Counted from the stretch's first letter, positions 25,701 through 32,488 are shown. The stretch is DNA of 64,000 bases from Mytilus californianus (GCF_021869535.1 NW_026262690.1:67883995-67947994); one strand, 5' to 3'. Numbers and translations: made by a program. The notes: generated by a model not told the origin, from the sequence alone.

Positions 25701-27492
25701 GGTCGTTTTCACAGGGCGATCCGCCCGCCCTTTACCGAGTGCCACCCTGTGCCCTTTTTCTGACGCCCTGTGCCCTTTTTAAGACGCCCTGCCCTTTTTC
25801 TTAAGTCCATGCCTTTATTGTCGTAATATTTTGATGAAAATACAATTATTCTACCTGTCTTCATATTTATGACAAGTTTATGACCCTCAGCTAATTAACA
25901 GTTACAGCAGGTGCAATAAGTTGTGATTACAGATAATCCGCTTATCGACATCGGATGGGTCATTAATCTGTTAATGTAAACTTCATAATTGACCATTGTA
26001 ATAATTTTTCTCATTAAATTCGGTCAGTCAGCATTTCAATTTCAATATTTCTCAAAAGACAACAATTTGTGTTTGACGTATCCGTAGATCGTCTGTTGTT
26101 TATATGTCAAAGATTTTTTTTTTTCAATTGATCTTTTAAACTAGTTTTAAACCAGAAGAAAGTAAAAACAATGCTTGACTGTACCTTTCATTGAATATCT
26201 ATATCCAAATTAAATTAATTAAAGCTCTATTCCATGATCACAAATTGACTGCTTTGTTTACATGTGTTGAAAGCCATGTGCTTTTTTTGCGGGAAAATTC
26301 AGAAAAACCCCTTTAACAAGAAACAGTTACATTTCATTGTTATTTATAGACAGTAAGAAATTCATTTTGATTAACTGCTAAGATTATTTCATTAAAAATA
26401 AATACTTTCTTGGGGTGAAACTGATAATACTTTAATACTCTACATCTAGGGGTGTGTAAAATGGAAAAAAAGGGGGGGGGGGGTATATATTTTTTATATA
26501 TAATATTATAAATATAAGTTTAACAGTCTGAAAAGACATGGTTTAATGGATTTTAATTCTGAAAAACTCAATGTTCTTTATTATAATTCATTTATTATTT
26601 TATCATAATCAGAAACACTGGGCTACATGTACATGTATTAGGCATTTCAAACATATATTATTGCCTTTATAAGAACATTCAAGACTATTAATAAGTATGT
26701 ACCTGTACTAAAAATACCCTGGTAGGGCCTTAAAATTTCTACTGGGCCCTTGGAAAAAAGTTTTGGGATCCAGGTTGGCCCCTGGAGAAAATGTAAGGTA
26801 TAATTGTTCCTGACTGTATTGCAGATCTAGTGTAATATTTTAACTGACATGCACAATTCATTTCACTAATGAAATAAAAATAATTCTACAAAACGCTGCT
26901 GCGCTCTGCATTGCAACTTAACCTTAGACCTACCATGCATCATAAATATTCTAGGGAAGACTGAGCTAGTAATATACGTCCTTGCATGGTCCCTTTAATA
27001 CTGTTACCCAAAATAAGGTTGATTTTCATCTAGCGTAAAAACTAAACCCCCTCAAAACTCCTAGCTGAAACCCCTGCAGTTAACATAAGACAATGTTTGA
27101 CATGCCCTATTTAAAATATCAATCATCGTTCTAAAGTGCCCTTTTCATGATTGGCTCCCTGCCCTTTTGAAATCCTAGCTGGAACACTGACAGAATAGGT
27201 AACAGGTAACGTGGATAATTATTATTATCTGTTTGTTTTGGGTAAATAGTCCACGTTTGCAACAGCAAGTAATTTTGGACATCGATGGTACATTTTATAA
27301 CTTAAGGGGGAGAAGGAGAAGTATCACTAACATGTCCTTTAAAGAGAAACTGAAACAGAAAGTAGAAAGATTACGAAGTTTCGTCTTGATTACCCTTTCA
27401 GTGGCTAACGTTGTTTTGCATAACTCTTTTGGTAAGACAATGAAGCAGTTCTTTTCAGCTTTATGGGACACTCTGGCCACTGTACAGCTCAT
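4698..27492 (-). CDS. PEX1: PEX1, peroxisome biogenesis AAA+ ATPase (exons 1-15, 3' end off window)
   Basis: PEX1 is an AAA+ ATPase that forms a hexamer with PEX6 at the peroxisome membrane and pulls the ubiquitinated import receptor PEX5 back into the cytosol. Fifteen minus-strand exons join in frame at GT/AG sites to about 1003 codons. The order is: N-terminal beta-barrel domain (codons ~1-143); a long variable linker and second N-domain (~144-600); D1 AAA+ with Walker A GPKGSGKT (~651-658) and Walker B ILLDDL (~713-718); D2 AAA+ with Walker A GAPGTGKT (~937-944) and Walker B ILFFDE (~992-997). D1 has Asp where most AAA+ proteins have the catalytic Glu, as I recall for other animal PEX1. 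Human PEX1 is 1283 residues, so roughly the last 300 codons lie left of the window. Identity comes from family recognition over most exons. No frameshift was seen. Confidence 0.93.
5093..5157 (-). CDS. PEX1: PEX1 exon 14
   Basis: Codons 963-983 plus two bases, 65 nt. Encodes [20 protein letters not shown], nearly identical to vertebrate PEX1 and including the pore-loop/SRH-proximal segment. The exon runs through an internal GTAAGA and uses the later donor GTACTT. Both the protein match and the phase with exon 15 require this. Confidence 0.95.
5428..5562 (-). CDS. PEX1: PEX1 exon 13, D2 Walker A
   Basis: Codons 918-962, phase 0 at both ends. Contains [20 protein letters not shown], the D2 P-loop. 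The second P-loop position is Ala where vertebrates have Pro; Gly, Lys and Thr are intact. Acceptor ATTTTAG; donor GTAAGG. Confidence 0.97.
5844..6028 (-). CDS. PEX1: PEX1 exon 12, D1-D2 junction
   Basis: Codons 856-917. Contains [13 protein letters not shown] then [20 protein letters not shown], the start of D2 (LGWDKIGGLHEVRQIL in vertebrates). Donor GTTTGT. The plus-strand open frame 5776-6000 is its shadow. Confidence 0.95.
6393..6570 (-). CDS. PEX1: PEX1 exon 11
   Basis: Codons 797-855 plus one base. Contains [20 protein letters not shown], the D1 lid helix (TGGFVARDFTVLVDRAIH in vertebrates). Acceptor GTTGTAG; donor GTAATT. Exon 12 completes the split Gly. Confidence 0.93.
6600..7433. 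mobile_element. Pearl-like element with 161-165-bp tandem core, PEX1 intron 10
   Basis: Four copies of a unit with GGGGCATAACTCTTTTAAAA (near 6751, 6916, 7077, 7238). A gacagacagatggatgg-type microsatellite follows, then a hairpin at 7403-7430 with stem GTCCCC/GGGGAC and loop AACGCATTACGCA. The left edge carries AATGTCCCC near 6627, so the element may have inverted ends. Architecture (tandem core plus hairpin end) resembles non-autonomous bivalve 'pearl'/Helitron-related elements. Class assignment is inference. Confidence 0.7.
7434..7530. repeat. Fragment of abundant interspersed repeat (GCCAATGA family)
   Basis: AAGATATGGTATGATTGCCA then ATGAAACAACCCTCCACCAG match, with drift, the start of the copy at 19165-19275 and the reversed copy ending near 53270. 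This is one end of the dispersed family also seen at 21065, 37869 and 51885. Confidence 0.6.
8551..8705 (-). CDS. PEX1: PEX1 exon 10
   Basis: Codons 745-796. Contains [20 protein letters not shown], matching the 'xxIALIATSQSQQSLHPLL' sensor region of D1, and ends INPPDK before donor GTAACA. Acceptor TTACAG. Confidence 0.93.
8934..9090. repeat. 50-bp tandem repeat, 3 copies, PEX1 intron 9
   Basis: GGCCAAATACAAAATAAAGA starts at 8941, 8991 and 9041, exactly 50 bp apart, with copies almost identical. The low divergence suggests a recent expansion. Confidence 0.95.
9251..9457. mobile_element. ~207-bp MITE, PEX1 intron 9
   Basis: The left end reads CTATGGATTCATTGTCACTT then GTGGGGTACCAATA. The right end reads TTGGTATCCACAAAAAT then GATGAATCCACAG. 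The two are imperfect inverted repeats (TGGATTCAT...GTGG.TACCAA). There is no coding capacity. I did not identify a target duplication. Confidence 0.7.
9830..10140. other. PEX1 intron 9, remainder
   Basis: AT-rich intron next to exon 9. No repeat, exon or RNA gene seen. Confidence 0.5.
10141..10311 (-). CDS. PEX1: PEX1 exon 9, D1 Walker B
   Basis: Codons 688-744. Contains [17 protein letters not shown], the D1 Walker B region. The usual catalytic Glu is Asp, as in vertebrate PEX1, where D1 is regarded as a weak or inactive ATPase. Starts after acceptor GAATAG; donor GTAGTG. Confidence 0.95.
10931..11166 (-). CDS. PEX1: PEX1 exon 8, D1 Walker A
   Basis: Codons 609-687 plus one base. Contains [18 protein letters not shown] (D1 Walker A) and IDCKPLRG, matching VDCKALRG of vertebrate PEX1. 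The P-loop residues G-K-T are intact, so D1 should bind ATP. Donor GTGAGT. Confidence 0.95.
11220..11372. repeat. Arm of pearl-like element with hairpin, PEX1 intron 7
   Basis: A gacagacagtcag-type microsatellite is followed by a hairpin at about 11339-11366, with stem ACCCCC/GGGGGT around AAAACTTTGTTTGC. The same 'PuCPyG microsatellite then hairpin' order is seen at 7370-7433 and, reversed, at 56178-56270. Confidence 0.65.
11510..11915. repeat. Single-copy relative of the 57380-57905 repeat, inverted, PEX1 intron 7
   Basis: It contains the palindrome GTGTCCATGGGACAC (about 11642), then GATGATGCCCCC, AAGGGACATAACTC and GTGGTAATAAGCATTGTGTA, then GGTTGAGGCAAACTAAAGTT. The reverse complement of this order is found at 57380-57905, over 45 kb away. 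Open frames here on both strands are repeat by-products. Confidence 0.85.
12321..12546 (-). CDS. PEX1: PEX1 exon 7
   Basis: Codons 534-608, ending in two G before donor GTATGT. Exon 8 completes the Gly, giving MGGVEEL at the junction, which matches the LGGVxxL motif just before D1 in other PEX1 proteins. The reverse open frame 12218-12457 is a shadow. Confidence 0.82.
13007..13530. repeat. ~41-bp minisatellite, 13 copies, PEX1 intron 6
   Basis: Thirteen copies of ATCAACAGGACAAGCAAA followed by a TATGTTTGGTTCCTTATC block; units vary by 1-4 bases, mainly in the A-run. The three plus-strand open frames encode the same peptide word (INRTSK) in different frames and have no conserved start, so they are not genes. 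Lengths of the A-run shift the frame between copies. Confidence 0.95.
13646..13769 (-). CDS. PEX1: PEX1 exon 6
   Basis: Codons 493-533 plus one base. It runs from acceptor TTTTTCAG to donor GTAAG and contains [20 protein letters not shown]. It lies between the second N-domain and D1, and the phases fit exons 5 and 7. Similarity to vertebrate PEX1 is weak here, so the call rests on frame and context. Confidence 0.78.
14304..14435. repeat. 33-bp minisatellite, 4 identical copies, PEX1 intron 5
   Basis: Four apparently identical copies of CAAGTAAGCATTCCTGATCC plus TTTATTAAAGTGT. Since 33 is a multiple of three, the array reads as an open frame with an 11-residue repeat ([11 protein letters not shown]), but it sits inside an intron and has no coding support. 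Near-perfect identity suggests a recent or polymorphic array. Confidence 0.95.
15191..16236 (-). CDS. PEX1: PEX1 exon 5 (large linker exon)
   Basis: Codons 144-492, 1046 nt, by far the largest exon. The first two thirds are a low-complexity, Ser/Asn/Lys-rich linker with many possible phosphosites ([14 protein letters not shown]) and an acidic patch. The last third returns to conserved sequence ([20 protein letters not shown] ... [16 protein letters not shown]), matching the second N-domain of PEX1. It ends at donor GTATGT. Plus-strand open frames inside it are shadows. Confidence 0.88.
16981..17092 (-). CDS. PEX1: PEX1 exon 4
   Basis: Codons 107-143 plus one base. It contains [19 protein letters not shown], the conserved PEX1 N-domain strand pair (DQIRIVF...FPVWVD in vertebrates). 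The donor is GTAAGT. The split Ser codon is completed by exon 5. Confidence 0.93.
17725..17868 (+). mobile_element. SINE fragment, internally deleted, PEX1 intron 3
   Basis: Contains TTAGCCTGTCAACACTTAG followed directly by TTCTCTCCCAGCTTTCTGGC and AATAAAAACTGGCTACCATG. The tRNA box B segment present in the copies at 31370, 36790 and 45235 is missing. The tail ends in CAATCAATCAA. It is a decayed relative of the same tRNA-derived SINE family. Confidence 0.75.
17961..18044 (-). CDS. PEX1: PEX1 exon 3
   Basis: Codons 79-106 (84 nt, phase 0 at both ends), between acceptor TTTTTCAG and donor GTTTGT. It ends in DDWEIL, a near-identical match to the PEX1 signature DDWEILE, which the next exon completes with Glu. 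Confidence 0.92.
18050..19160. other. PEX1 intron 2, AT-rich, no exon
   Basis: AT-rich sequence with T-runs. A short GC island with GGCGAGCAGGCGAA and GAAGCGAGCGG lies near 18787-18870. No exon, RNA gene or known element recognised. Confidence 0.45.
19165..19275 (+). repeat. Interspersed repeat copy (GCCAATGAGACAAC family)
   Basis: GGTATGAGTGCCAATGAGAC, then AACTCTCCATCCAAGTCACA, then a jump to CAAACAGGAAAACCAACGGT. The same blocks occur on the minus strand at 53040-53270, where the segment between them is also present. So this copy has an internal deletion of about 100 bp. Confidence 0.8.
19310..19965. repeat. ~161-bp tandem array, 4 copies, PEX1 intron 2
   Basis: The word AAAGGGAGCT (first copy AAAGGGAGGT) recurs near 19380, 19542, 19702 and 19864, a period of about 161 bp. 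Units include CCATAACTCGGAAA, AGATATAAACAATTCA and GAGTTATTGTCCGA. The array is the reverse complement of the one at 56500-57110. No gene content. Confidence 0.9.
20000..20890. other. PEX1 intron 2, near exon 2
   Basis: AT-rich intron. Open frames at 20592-20979 overlap the antisense of exon 2 or end in low-complexity A-runs; I see no gene support for them. Nothing else recognised. Confidence 0.45.
20900..21034 (-). CDS. PEX1: PEX1 exon 2
   Basis: Codons 34-78 (135 nt, phase 0 at both ends). It starts after acceptor TTTTGTAG and ends GAG before donor GTAATT. It continues the N-terminal domain, and the segment [14 protein letters not shown] matches the conserved 'NxxxAxxLGLxxGE' turn of PEX1 N-domains. 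Confidence 0.88.
21186..22347. mobile_element. 1.16-kb DNA element with 12-bp TIR (AGTCCCCTACCG)
   Basis: The left end is AGTCCCCTACCGG and the right end CGGTAGGGGACT, perfect inverted repeats of 12 bp. The interior has two diverged copies of a block with TGGAACAAAATTC, AACTTGATCT and AACTTGTCATG. A reversed partial relative lies at 50500-50660. No transposase frame is present, so it is non-autonomous. I could not define a target duplication. A second element is nested in it. Confidence 0.8.
21586..22202. mobile_element. 617-bp MITE with 21-bp TIR nested in the previous element
   Basis: The left end TTAAGGTGGCTCGGGCGTCTT is 21 bases; to keep within limits, its core is AAGGTGGCTCGGGCGTCTT. 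The right end is AAGACGCCCCAGCCACCTTA. The ends match at 20 of 21 positions as inverted repeats. TA/TTA at each border suggests a short target duplication. No open frame. It interrupts the 1.16-kb element, so it is the youngest layer here. Confidence 0.88.
22401..23530. other. PEX1 intron 1, AT-rich
   Basis: No exon or repeat array recognised. The open frame at 22657-22881 (plus) lacks recognisable motifs, and I do not call it a gene. Confidence 0.4.
23531..23600. repeat. (GT)n, long T-run and G-run
   Basis: A GTGTGTGTGTGTG tract runs into more than 20 T and then, after GTGA, a G-run of over ten. Pure simple sequence, likely length-variable and prone to assembly error. Confidence 0.95.
24624..25316 (-). 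mobile_element. Mutator-like mini-element with 119-bp TIRs, PEX1 intron 1
   Basis: TIRs at 24624-24742 and 25198-25316 are each 119 bp and by eye differ at about eight positions. Each starts GCAGTGTCTGC and contains the palindrome CCCGCATGCGGG (one base off on the right) and GGCTACGCGTACCCACATC. Between them, on the minus strand, is a protein fragment (24822-25127). Long TIRs of this size are typical of Mutator-like (MULE) elements. No clean 8-11-bp target duplication was found, so the class is inferred. Confidence 0.82.
24822..25127 (-). CDS. Transposase-like N-terminal fragment (MULE/ZSWIM-type), inside TIR element
   Basis: The 101-codon frame starts ATG at 25127. Residues around 20-40 read [20 protein letters not shown], a basic stretch [15 protein letters not shown] follows, then [20 protein letters not shown]. 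This pattern (VGKxFxSxxEL, later C-x-HGGK and GxRPNT) resembles the N-terminal domain I associate with MULE-derived transposases and ZSWIM1/3-like proteins. After PNTR there is a possible donor GTATTT and no downstream exon, so at most this is a first exon of a deleted transposase. Function unproven. No catalytic DDE domain is present. Confidence 0.55.
   Translation of the reverse strand: MNSFSQLINILKMEESDIHVGKTFQSSHELEQFVQNYQSINFIQLYKRNSESIAAAEKRRTRNTKIKEELKFNRINFSCIHGGKKFQTSSTGKRPNTRYLF
25687..27189. mobile_element. 1.5-kb TIR element (CAGTGTTCCAGCTAGG), PEX1 intron 1
   Basis: The left end CAGTGTTCCAGCTAGG is matched by the right end CCTAGCTGGAACACTG, a perfect 16-bp TIR. ACAGA flanks both sides (25682-25686 and 27190-27194), a possible 5-bp target duplication. 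Near the left end the word GCCCT(G)TGCCCTTTTT is repeated. There is no transposase frame, so it is non-autonomous. The CAGTG start is hAT-like but the duplication length is not the usual 8 bp, so superfamily is open. The right end lies only 204 bp from PEX1 exon 1. Confidence 0.85.
27394..27492 (-). CDS. PEX1: PEX1 exon 1 (start codon)
   Basis: Codons 1-33, beginning ATG at 27492 and ending AGG before donor GTAATC. The key motif is [11 protein letters not shown], which fits the RDCFLHLPRRL-type motif near the start of PEX1 in animals. The next exon continues directly with a Val-Tyr-Glu-Val strand, as expected. An antisense open frame at 27233-27565 overlaps this exon and is its shadow. The exon is 99 nt, an exact multiple of three. 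Intron 1 is 6.36 kb and carries three separate transposon insertions. Confidence 0.85.
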
Positions 27493-29150
27493 TTCAATTA
27501 TTAAAATTTTTTACTCGAAGATAAAAATAGCTGATCATCCTTTCACTTCCGGTTCAGTGGAGTGAATAAAAGATGGATTGATTTGTCAAAAGACCAAATG
27601 TTAAATGAAAAAGAATTTCACCATAACGTACGGATATAGTAGTTAAAAATGTCTTTTTATAGACCATCATAGTTGTATTCGTACCGAGATGTCTTTTACC
27701 AGTACGAATATACCATATGAATATGAGAAGACTCTGAGTAAATATCATCTAAACGTGTTTAAATAGTTCTTTACCTTTACTTTTGATGTGATATGATATT
27801 GGACATTTTTATTTAAAGTATATATAGTGAACTGGCAAGGGTTCACTGATAAGTATTTATTATCCATGCATGTACAATAAAAAAAAAGTTATCAAGAAGG
27901 GGGTTTCCACCACTGACTCACTGCAATAATGCATTATCTATGAATAATCACAAATACTAGTACATTATTCAATCCACCATTTTCTACATAATGAAATGTC
28001 TGTACCAAGTCAGGAATATGACAGTTGTTTTCAACTCGTTTGATGTGTTTGAGCTTTAATTTTACCATTTGGTAAAGGATTTTCCGTTTTGAATTTTCCT
28101 TTGAGTTCGGTATTTTTGATATTTTACTTTTTTATGGGAAAGGATTTGAATATAGGCTTTGCCTTTTGTCCAATCCCTTTGTGTGAATGTACTTTTGATA
28201 TTTGAACGATAAAATGCTTTGAATTCAAAACTCGAATTTGAATTTAGAATATATCATACTAAAGTAAAGGGAGGTGGGAATATAAACTTTTTTTCAAATT
28301 TCAAACTTTGGACTTTCATTAGATAAAGCAGATGTGACTTTTGACTTTCATAGCGAAGAAAGCAACTCTTATAAGGTAGATCAATTCAGCAACCTCTTTG
28401 AATTTTGCATACGTCCATGCTATATTCTACTTCTTTCGTGCATATCGTCTATCACATGCTGGTGCAGGTGTAACAGTGGTTTGATTCCACCAGTGTACTT
28501 TATCCGGAGGAAGAAAATCCCCAGTGATTTTTATCCACCAACAAAAATTCACTAGGTTTTTCTATCCGGGTCCAGTGTAAAACATCCACCAGTCATTTTA
28601 AGGTTCTAAAAAGGTTTTTTTGAAGGGGAAATATATATAACATGTGGCTTAATATTTTTTAGTGTATTTGAATCTTGTATAGCTGATTTATATAAAAAGT
28701 GGAGAGTTTGTCATCCAAGGAATGTTCACACTAGTGTTTTTGAACCAGGAATGATTACACTAGTGATTGTGTACCGGAATGATTGCACTAGTTATTTTAT
28801 ACCGGGATTAATTACTGTAATACTAGTGCGTTAGATCCATACACTAATGAAGTGATTAGTACTCATTTTGAACACACGATAACACTATAATGCTTATTAA
28901 CGAATAAGTTTTAAATAATTTTTCTATGCAAATCTATAAAATCATATGCTTTTAAATTGTCACTAATTGTAATATTTATAAATATTGGATTGCCGAAGTT
29001 TTTCTGTGTATTTGCTCTTCGGTCGACCTGGATATAAAATCATATCTTCTTTGTCAATATCAAAGGATGCTTCTATAATTGAAACGTTATGTAAGAACAA
29101 ATCTGCTCTTTAATTTTGGTTTATTTCAAGTTCAATGTCCTGATCATTGA
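27493..29150. other. PEX1 5' flank and spacer
   Basis: This contains the PEX1 promoter and 5' UTR, which I cannot delimit. A cluster near 28720-28850 repeats ACTAGTG and ACCGG words in a loose ~40-bp pattern. No gene recognised; the open frame at 28334-28555 has no known motif. Confidence 0.45.
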
Positions 29151-29159
29151 TAAAGTATT

Positions 29160-30900
29160 TTGAGTTATAAAAATATCCAAAGTACCCGAAGAGTACACGA
29201 AGAAATATCAATATCACACACAATCGGGTTCTGCTATTACGTGAAGTACGCACATGGGCCACGGTCTATAAAGCACCAGTTTTCTACCAAGAACCGTTGT
29301 GACTATAAGGAATTCTTTAAGCGTATGAAGAATGAGGTAGATGTCATCATTAAGATTTACCGTGACAAGAAAGAGATGGTGATGACTGAGGAAGACATGG
29401 TATGTTTTGAATCTAGCATGGTCTGTCATCTCACGGGGAAATATCGAGGCGCTGCACACGACAGCTGTAATGCGGAGTACAAACTACCACGGTTTTGTTC
29501 CACAACTGGATTGGGTACGATACACATCTCTCAGTGAAGGAGTTGGGTTTCGGTGAAGTTAAGCTCAACTGCATACCAAACATCGATGTGCAATAGCTTT
29601 TCAAAGAAGACAGCGGACATGGAATGAGGTTCATAGATTCATTCCTCTCCACGCGGAACACGCTGTGCATCTTGGCAAAGATCTTGAGGAAGGATCAGTC
29701 TAAGATGGTGAAGACGACTTGTGTTGTACATAACGATTTGTTGCTACGAAATGGAATGTTACCCTATGATTACGTTGATGGTTAGAAGAGGTGGTTGAGG
29801 GAGACTGAACTGCCATACAAAGAAGACATTTACAATACACTCAATAGGACTACGATCATGCACAAAAGGTGTTTGTCAAGTCCGAGTGTAAGAACAAGTG
29901 TGATTATCACAACCTCTACATTTTTTTTCCGATGTGATGCTGTTGACAGACATTATGGTGACAACAGAGAAACAGATGATGAAAATCGTGACCCTGGTCC
30001 CAGTCAAACTTTGATAAGCCAATGTCTTAAACGTAAATATGGCTGCTATTCACACTAAAAAGACCAAGCTTAAGTTCGAAAAACCAATCTACTTGGGAAG
30101 TTGTATCTTGGATCTGAAGTGGACCTTAAAAATGTATAACAAAAATACCGATCTCCAATGCAAATTAAAAAATGGCAGTCAATAAAAACTTACAAAACCA
30201 AACACTATCAATCAACGGATCAAGTGAAAAACAACTGCCATACTCCTGACTTGATACAGACTTTTTCGAAGAAACTGGTGGTTTAACCTGGTTGTATAGC
30301 TAGCCTAACCTCCCACTTGTATGACAGTAGTTTATATATCTGTTGTATTGACAAAATTGAGTGGATAATCCAAACAGAGACAAAAGTTAATGTGACAATA
30401 ATTGGGATACCGCAGCCAAATGTATGTCTTCCACTATAACTTCATGCGTAAGATGTATGGTAACAACGCCAAGTTCTTGCTCACAGATACCGACATCTTT
30501 GCTTATGAGATCCAGACGGAGGATTTTCACAAGGACATGGCTCTACAGGTCCAGGGTAAGTTCGATACCTCCAACTTCCCAGCCGATCATCCATCGTAGA
30601 TCACGACCGGTGTGAACAAGAAGGTTATCGGGATGTTCAAGGATGAGAGCGGAGGTAAAATAATGACAGAATTCGTAGGACTTCGAGCGAATATATACGC
30701 CCACAAGATAGACAAGGAATTTACCTAGAGGGCCACGGAAGTCAAGAAGAACGTGATCAAGCGCGACATAACCTTCGATGAATACGAGAGATGCAACAAC
30801 ATCTCCACAAAGAAGTTCAACACTGTAGCACTCTCAGCCAAGGATGACAATCGACACATCTTGCCTACCCTGGCTCATGGGCATTATTCAAATAAATTAT
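29160..30900 (+). pseudogene. Protein-primed family B DNA polymerase, decayed
   Basis: PolB replicates the linear genome of Polinton-type elements using a terminal protein as primer. Visible in several frames are: FCYYVKYAHG and CHLTGKYRGAAHDSCNAEYK (N-terminal zinc-binding-like region), a piece like LRNGMLPYDYVD (exonuclease/thumb region), TKLKFEKPIYLG, then after an insertion FHYNFMRKMYG and FLLTDTDIFAYEI. The last is motif C (usually DTDS), here with Ser changed to Ile. FVGLRANIYAHK and VALSAKDDNRHILP close the C-terminus. At least three frameshifts, several stops and a 280-bp insertion break it, and large central parts (palm motifs A and B) are missing. Confidence 0.88.
30138..30417. mobile_element. 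280-bp insertion in PolB with 8-bp duplication
   Basis: The polymerase reading is interrupted between LDLK-like and MYVFHY-like residues. The 8-mer AAATGTAT occurs at both junctions (30130-30137 and 30418-30425), as expected for a target-site duplication. Inside is a piece resembling the abundant mussel repeat (ACTCCTGACTTGATACAGAC; compare CTCCTGACTTGGGACAGGCG at 38113). Superfamily unknown; no clear TIR. Confidence 0.7.
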
Positions 30901-30924
30901 AAGAGTGAATGGTAAGATCTGTGA

Positions 30925-31332
30925 AACATAGGACTCAAGGAGGCTTTTCGATGTTTAAGGATTCCTAAGTTCGGAAGATTGTTCATGCGAGACGACTGAA
31001 TTAGTGTGGTATCTTGAACAATGCCACTTCGACTGGTCCAAAAGCACATTAGACGTGTTGGTTCATGAACAAGTCGACAATGGTGTACTTTGACTCTTAG
31101 GGACTTCAACCCCGCGAGGAGATGTTTGAGTACCTACGACAAGATCTAATACAACACGATGAACTGCAGATGCGATGAACGGTGTTGTACGTACGTACGT
31201 ACACATCTGTTTGTGTGTGCTGAAACAGCTACACGAAGGGCGACCGTTTGACGAAGTGGTGTTCTCGTTGCTGCTAAAAATCATGGTAGACAAGCTCGGA
31301 TTTTATGAAGAGAGAGTCGAATTCATTGTCTA
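30925..31332 (+). pseudogene. Adenain-like cysteine protease, decayed
   Basis: Adenain-type proteases mature the capsid proteins of adenoviruses and Polintons. Visible, mostly in one frame: LRIPKFGRLFMRDD, CGILN, then AH followed by a stop where family members have the catalytic His-Trp, then MVYFDS-stop-GLQP (Asp-containing strand), EEMFEYLRQDL, and in another frame LKQLHEGRPFDEVVFSLLLK. The region expected to hold the catalytic Cys (CG-x-x-C) is replaced by a (GTAC)n expansion near 31188-31202. At least three stops and a frameshift make it non-functional. Confidence 0.82.
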
Positions 31333-31550
31333 AGTAGTTAATTATAAACTACTGTATCACTAGCCTGTCGACACTGAGGTTGTGAGTTCGAATCCCGCAC
31401 GTGCATATGCATTCGACTCCAATCTTAATTGATAAGAATTGTTAGTTTTCCTACTGCATGTCGGTGGTTCTCTCCAGGCACTCCGGCTTCTTCCACCAAT
31501 AAAATCTGACCGCAATGAAATATCCAATAGTGCTGAATGTGTGGACATGA
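31328..31550 (+). mobile_element. tRNA-derived SINE copy (5'-truncated) inside the Polinton
   Basis: Contains TCACTAGCCTGTCGACACTG, then GTTGTGAGTTCGAATCCCGC (tRNA box B), TTCTCTCCAGGCACTCCGGC and CCACCAATAAAATCTGACCG. The same order is found in the full copy at 45156-45414. It sits at the end of the protease remnant, so it inserted after the viral element. Confidence 0.88.
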
Positions 31551-31559
31551 TAGATTTTT

Positions 31560-32360
31560 TTCGAAGATCTCTACATAAACAACTAAAGCATCACTAACAT
31601 GAAAGCTGCAAGGGCCGGGAGTCATTCAACAAGTGAAAGACAGTATAGATGAAACCGAAGCATTACAATCCGAGTGTAAACAGATCAAGACGGACATGAA
31701 AGGATGAAGAAAGATTATGATTTAGTGGTCAGAGAACTCAAGAAAAAGTGATGGACAAAGTAAGCAAGTCTCAATGTGTCTCCACCAACGAAAGTAAGAC
31801 GAATAATGACATAGATATGTAAAAGGATCAATTTTCCCAAATGAAAGGTGACAGATGAACCGCAGAACCGGTGTCTAAAGGCTGGTACGCAAATATTTGG
31901 CAAGAACTGATTGTAAACATGCAAGAGAAATCCGATGGACTTGTGAGACGCGTAAATAAGAAATTGGAGGACATCGAGCAAAACTTGGACAATCTTAGGG
32001 TGTTTGTTAAATTTAAACTTACTACGAAGAAACCTAAGCGAGCACTCACAGCCGAAGATGTGGTAGAATCAACTAGAATAGCTATGAAAGAAATAGAAAG
32101 TAAGATCAATACTTTTCATCAAGATGACAGAATTGAACATCATGGTTAAATATCGCAAATATTCGAAAACTTGAGAAAAATTGATCGACAAAGTGGGCAA
32201 TTCTCAATATGTCTCCATGAGATGAACGATGACATAGATATTCAAAACCATTCGATTCGTAATCATCCGGAAGGAAAGGTGACAAATGAATATGTGACAA
32301 AAGGCTGATACTCCTTTGTGTACAAGATGAGAAATTAAACATCCTGTTTAAATATCGCAA
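31560..32360 (+). pseudogene. Polinton coiled-coil-like remnants with internal duplication
   Basis: Short plus-strand frames are rich in Lys/Glu/Asp and look like coiled coil: VKDSIDETEALQSECKQIKT (about 31635-31700) and NKKLEDIEQNLDNLRVFVKF (within 31871-32149). A block at about 31745-31870 reappears diverged at 32185-32310 (GACAAAGT...TCTCAAT(G)TGTCTCCA, then GACATAGATAT). I do not recognise the protein; position next to capsid genes suggests a structural or accessory virion protein. Confidence 0.5.
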
Positions 32361-32488
32361 ATACCCTCAAAACCTTTAAGTTTTGGAGATGTTCCATCAG
32401 CGTTCAATTGATTATGCATTTGGTACTAGGGCCAGTGAGTTGTGCCCAGATAGATGCTTCCCTTCCGTAGCTGAAAAGGTCGACTACA

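Noticed and set aside
27233-27565. 110-codon plus-strand open frame
   Set aside because: It overlaps PEX1 exon 1 on the opposite strand, and the minus strand has the conserved protein with correct splice sites.
31370-31410. tRNA gene
   Set aside because: The box B-like GTTCGAATCCCGC belongs to a SINE found in several copies. No complete tRNA fold with acceptor stem was seen.
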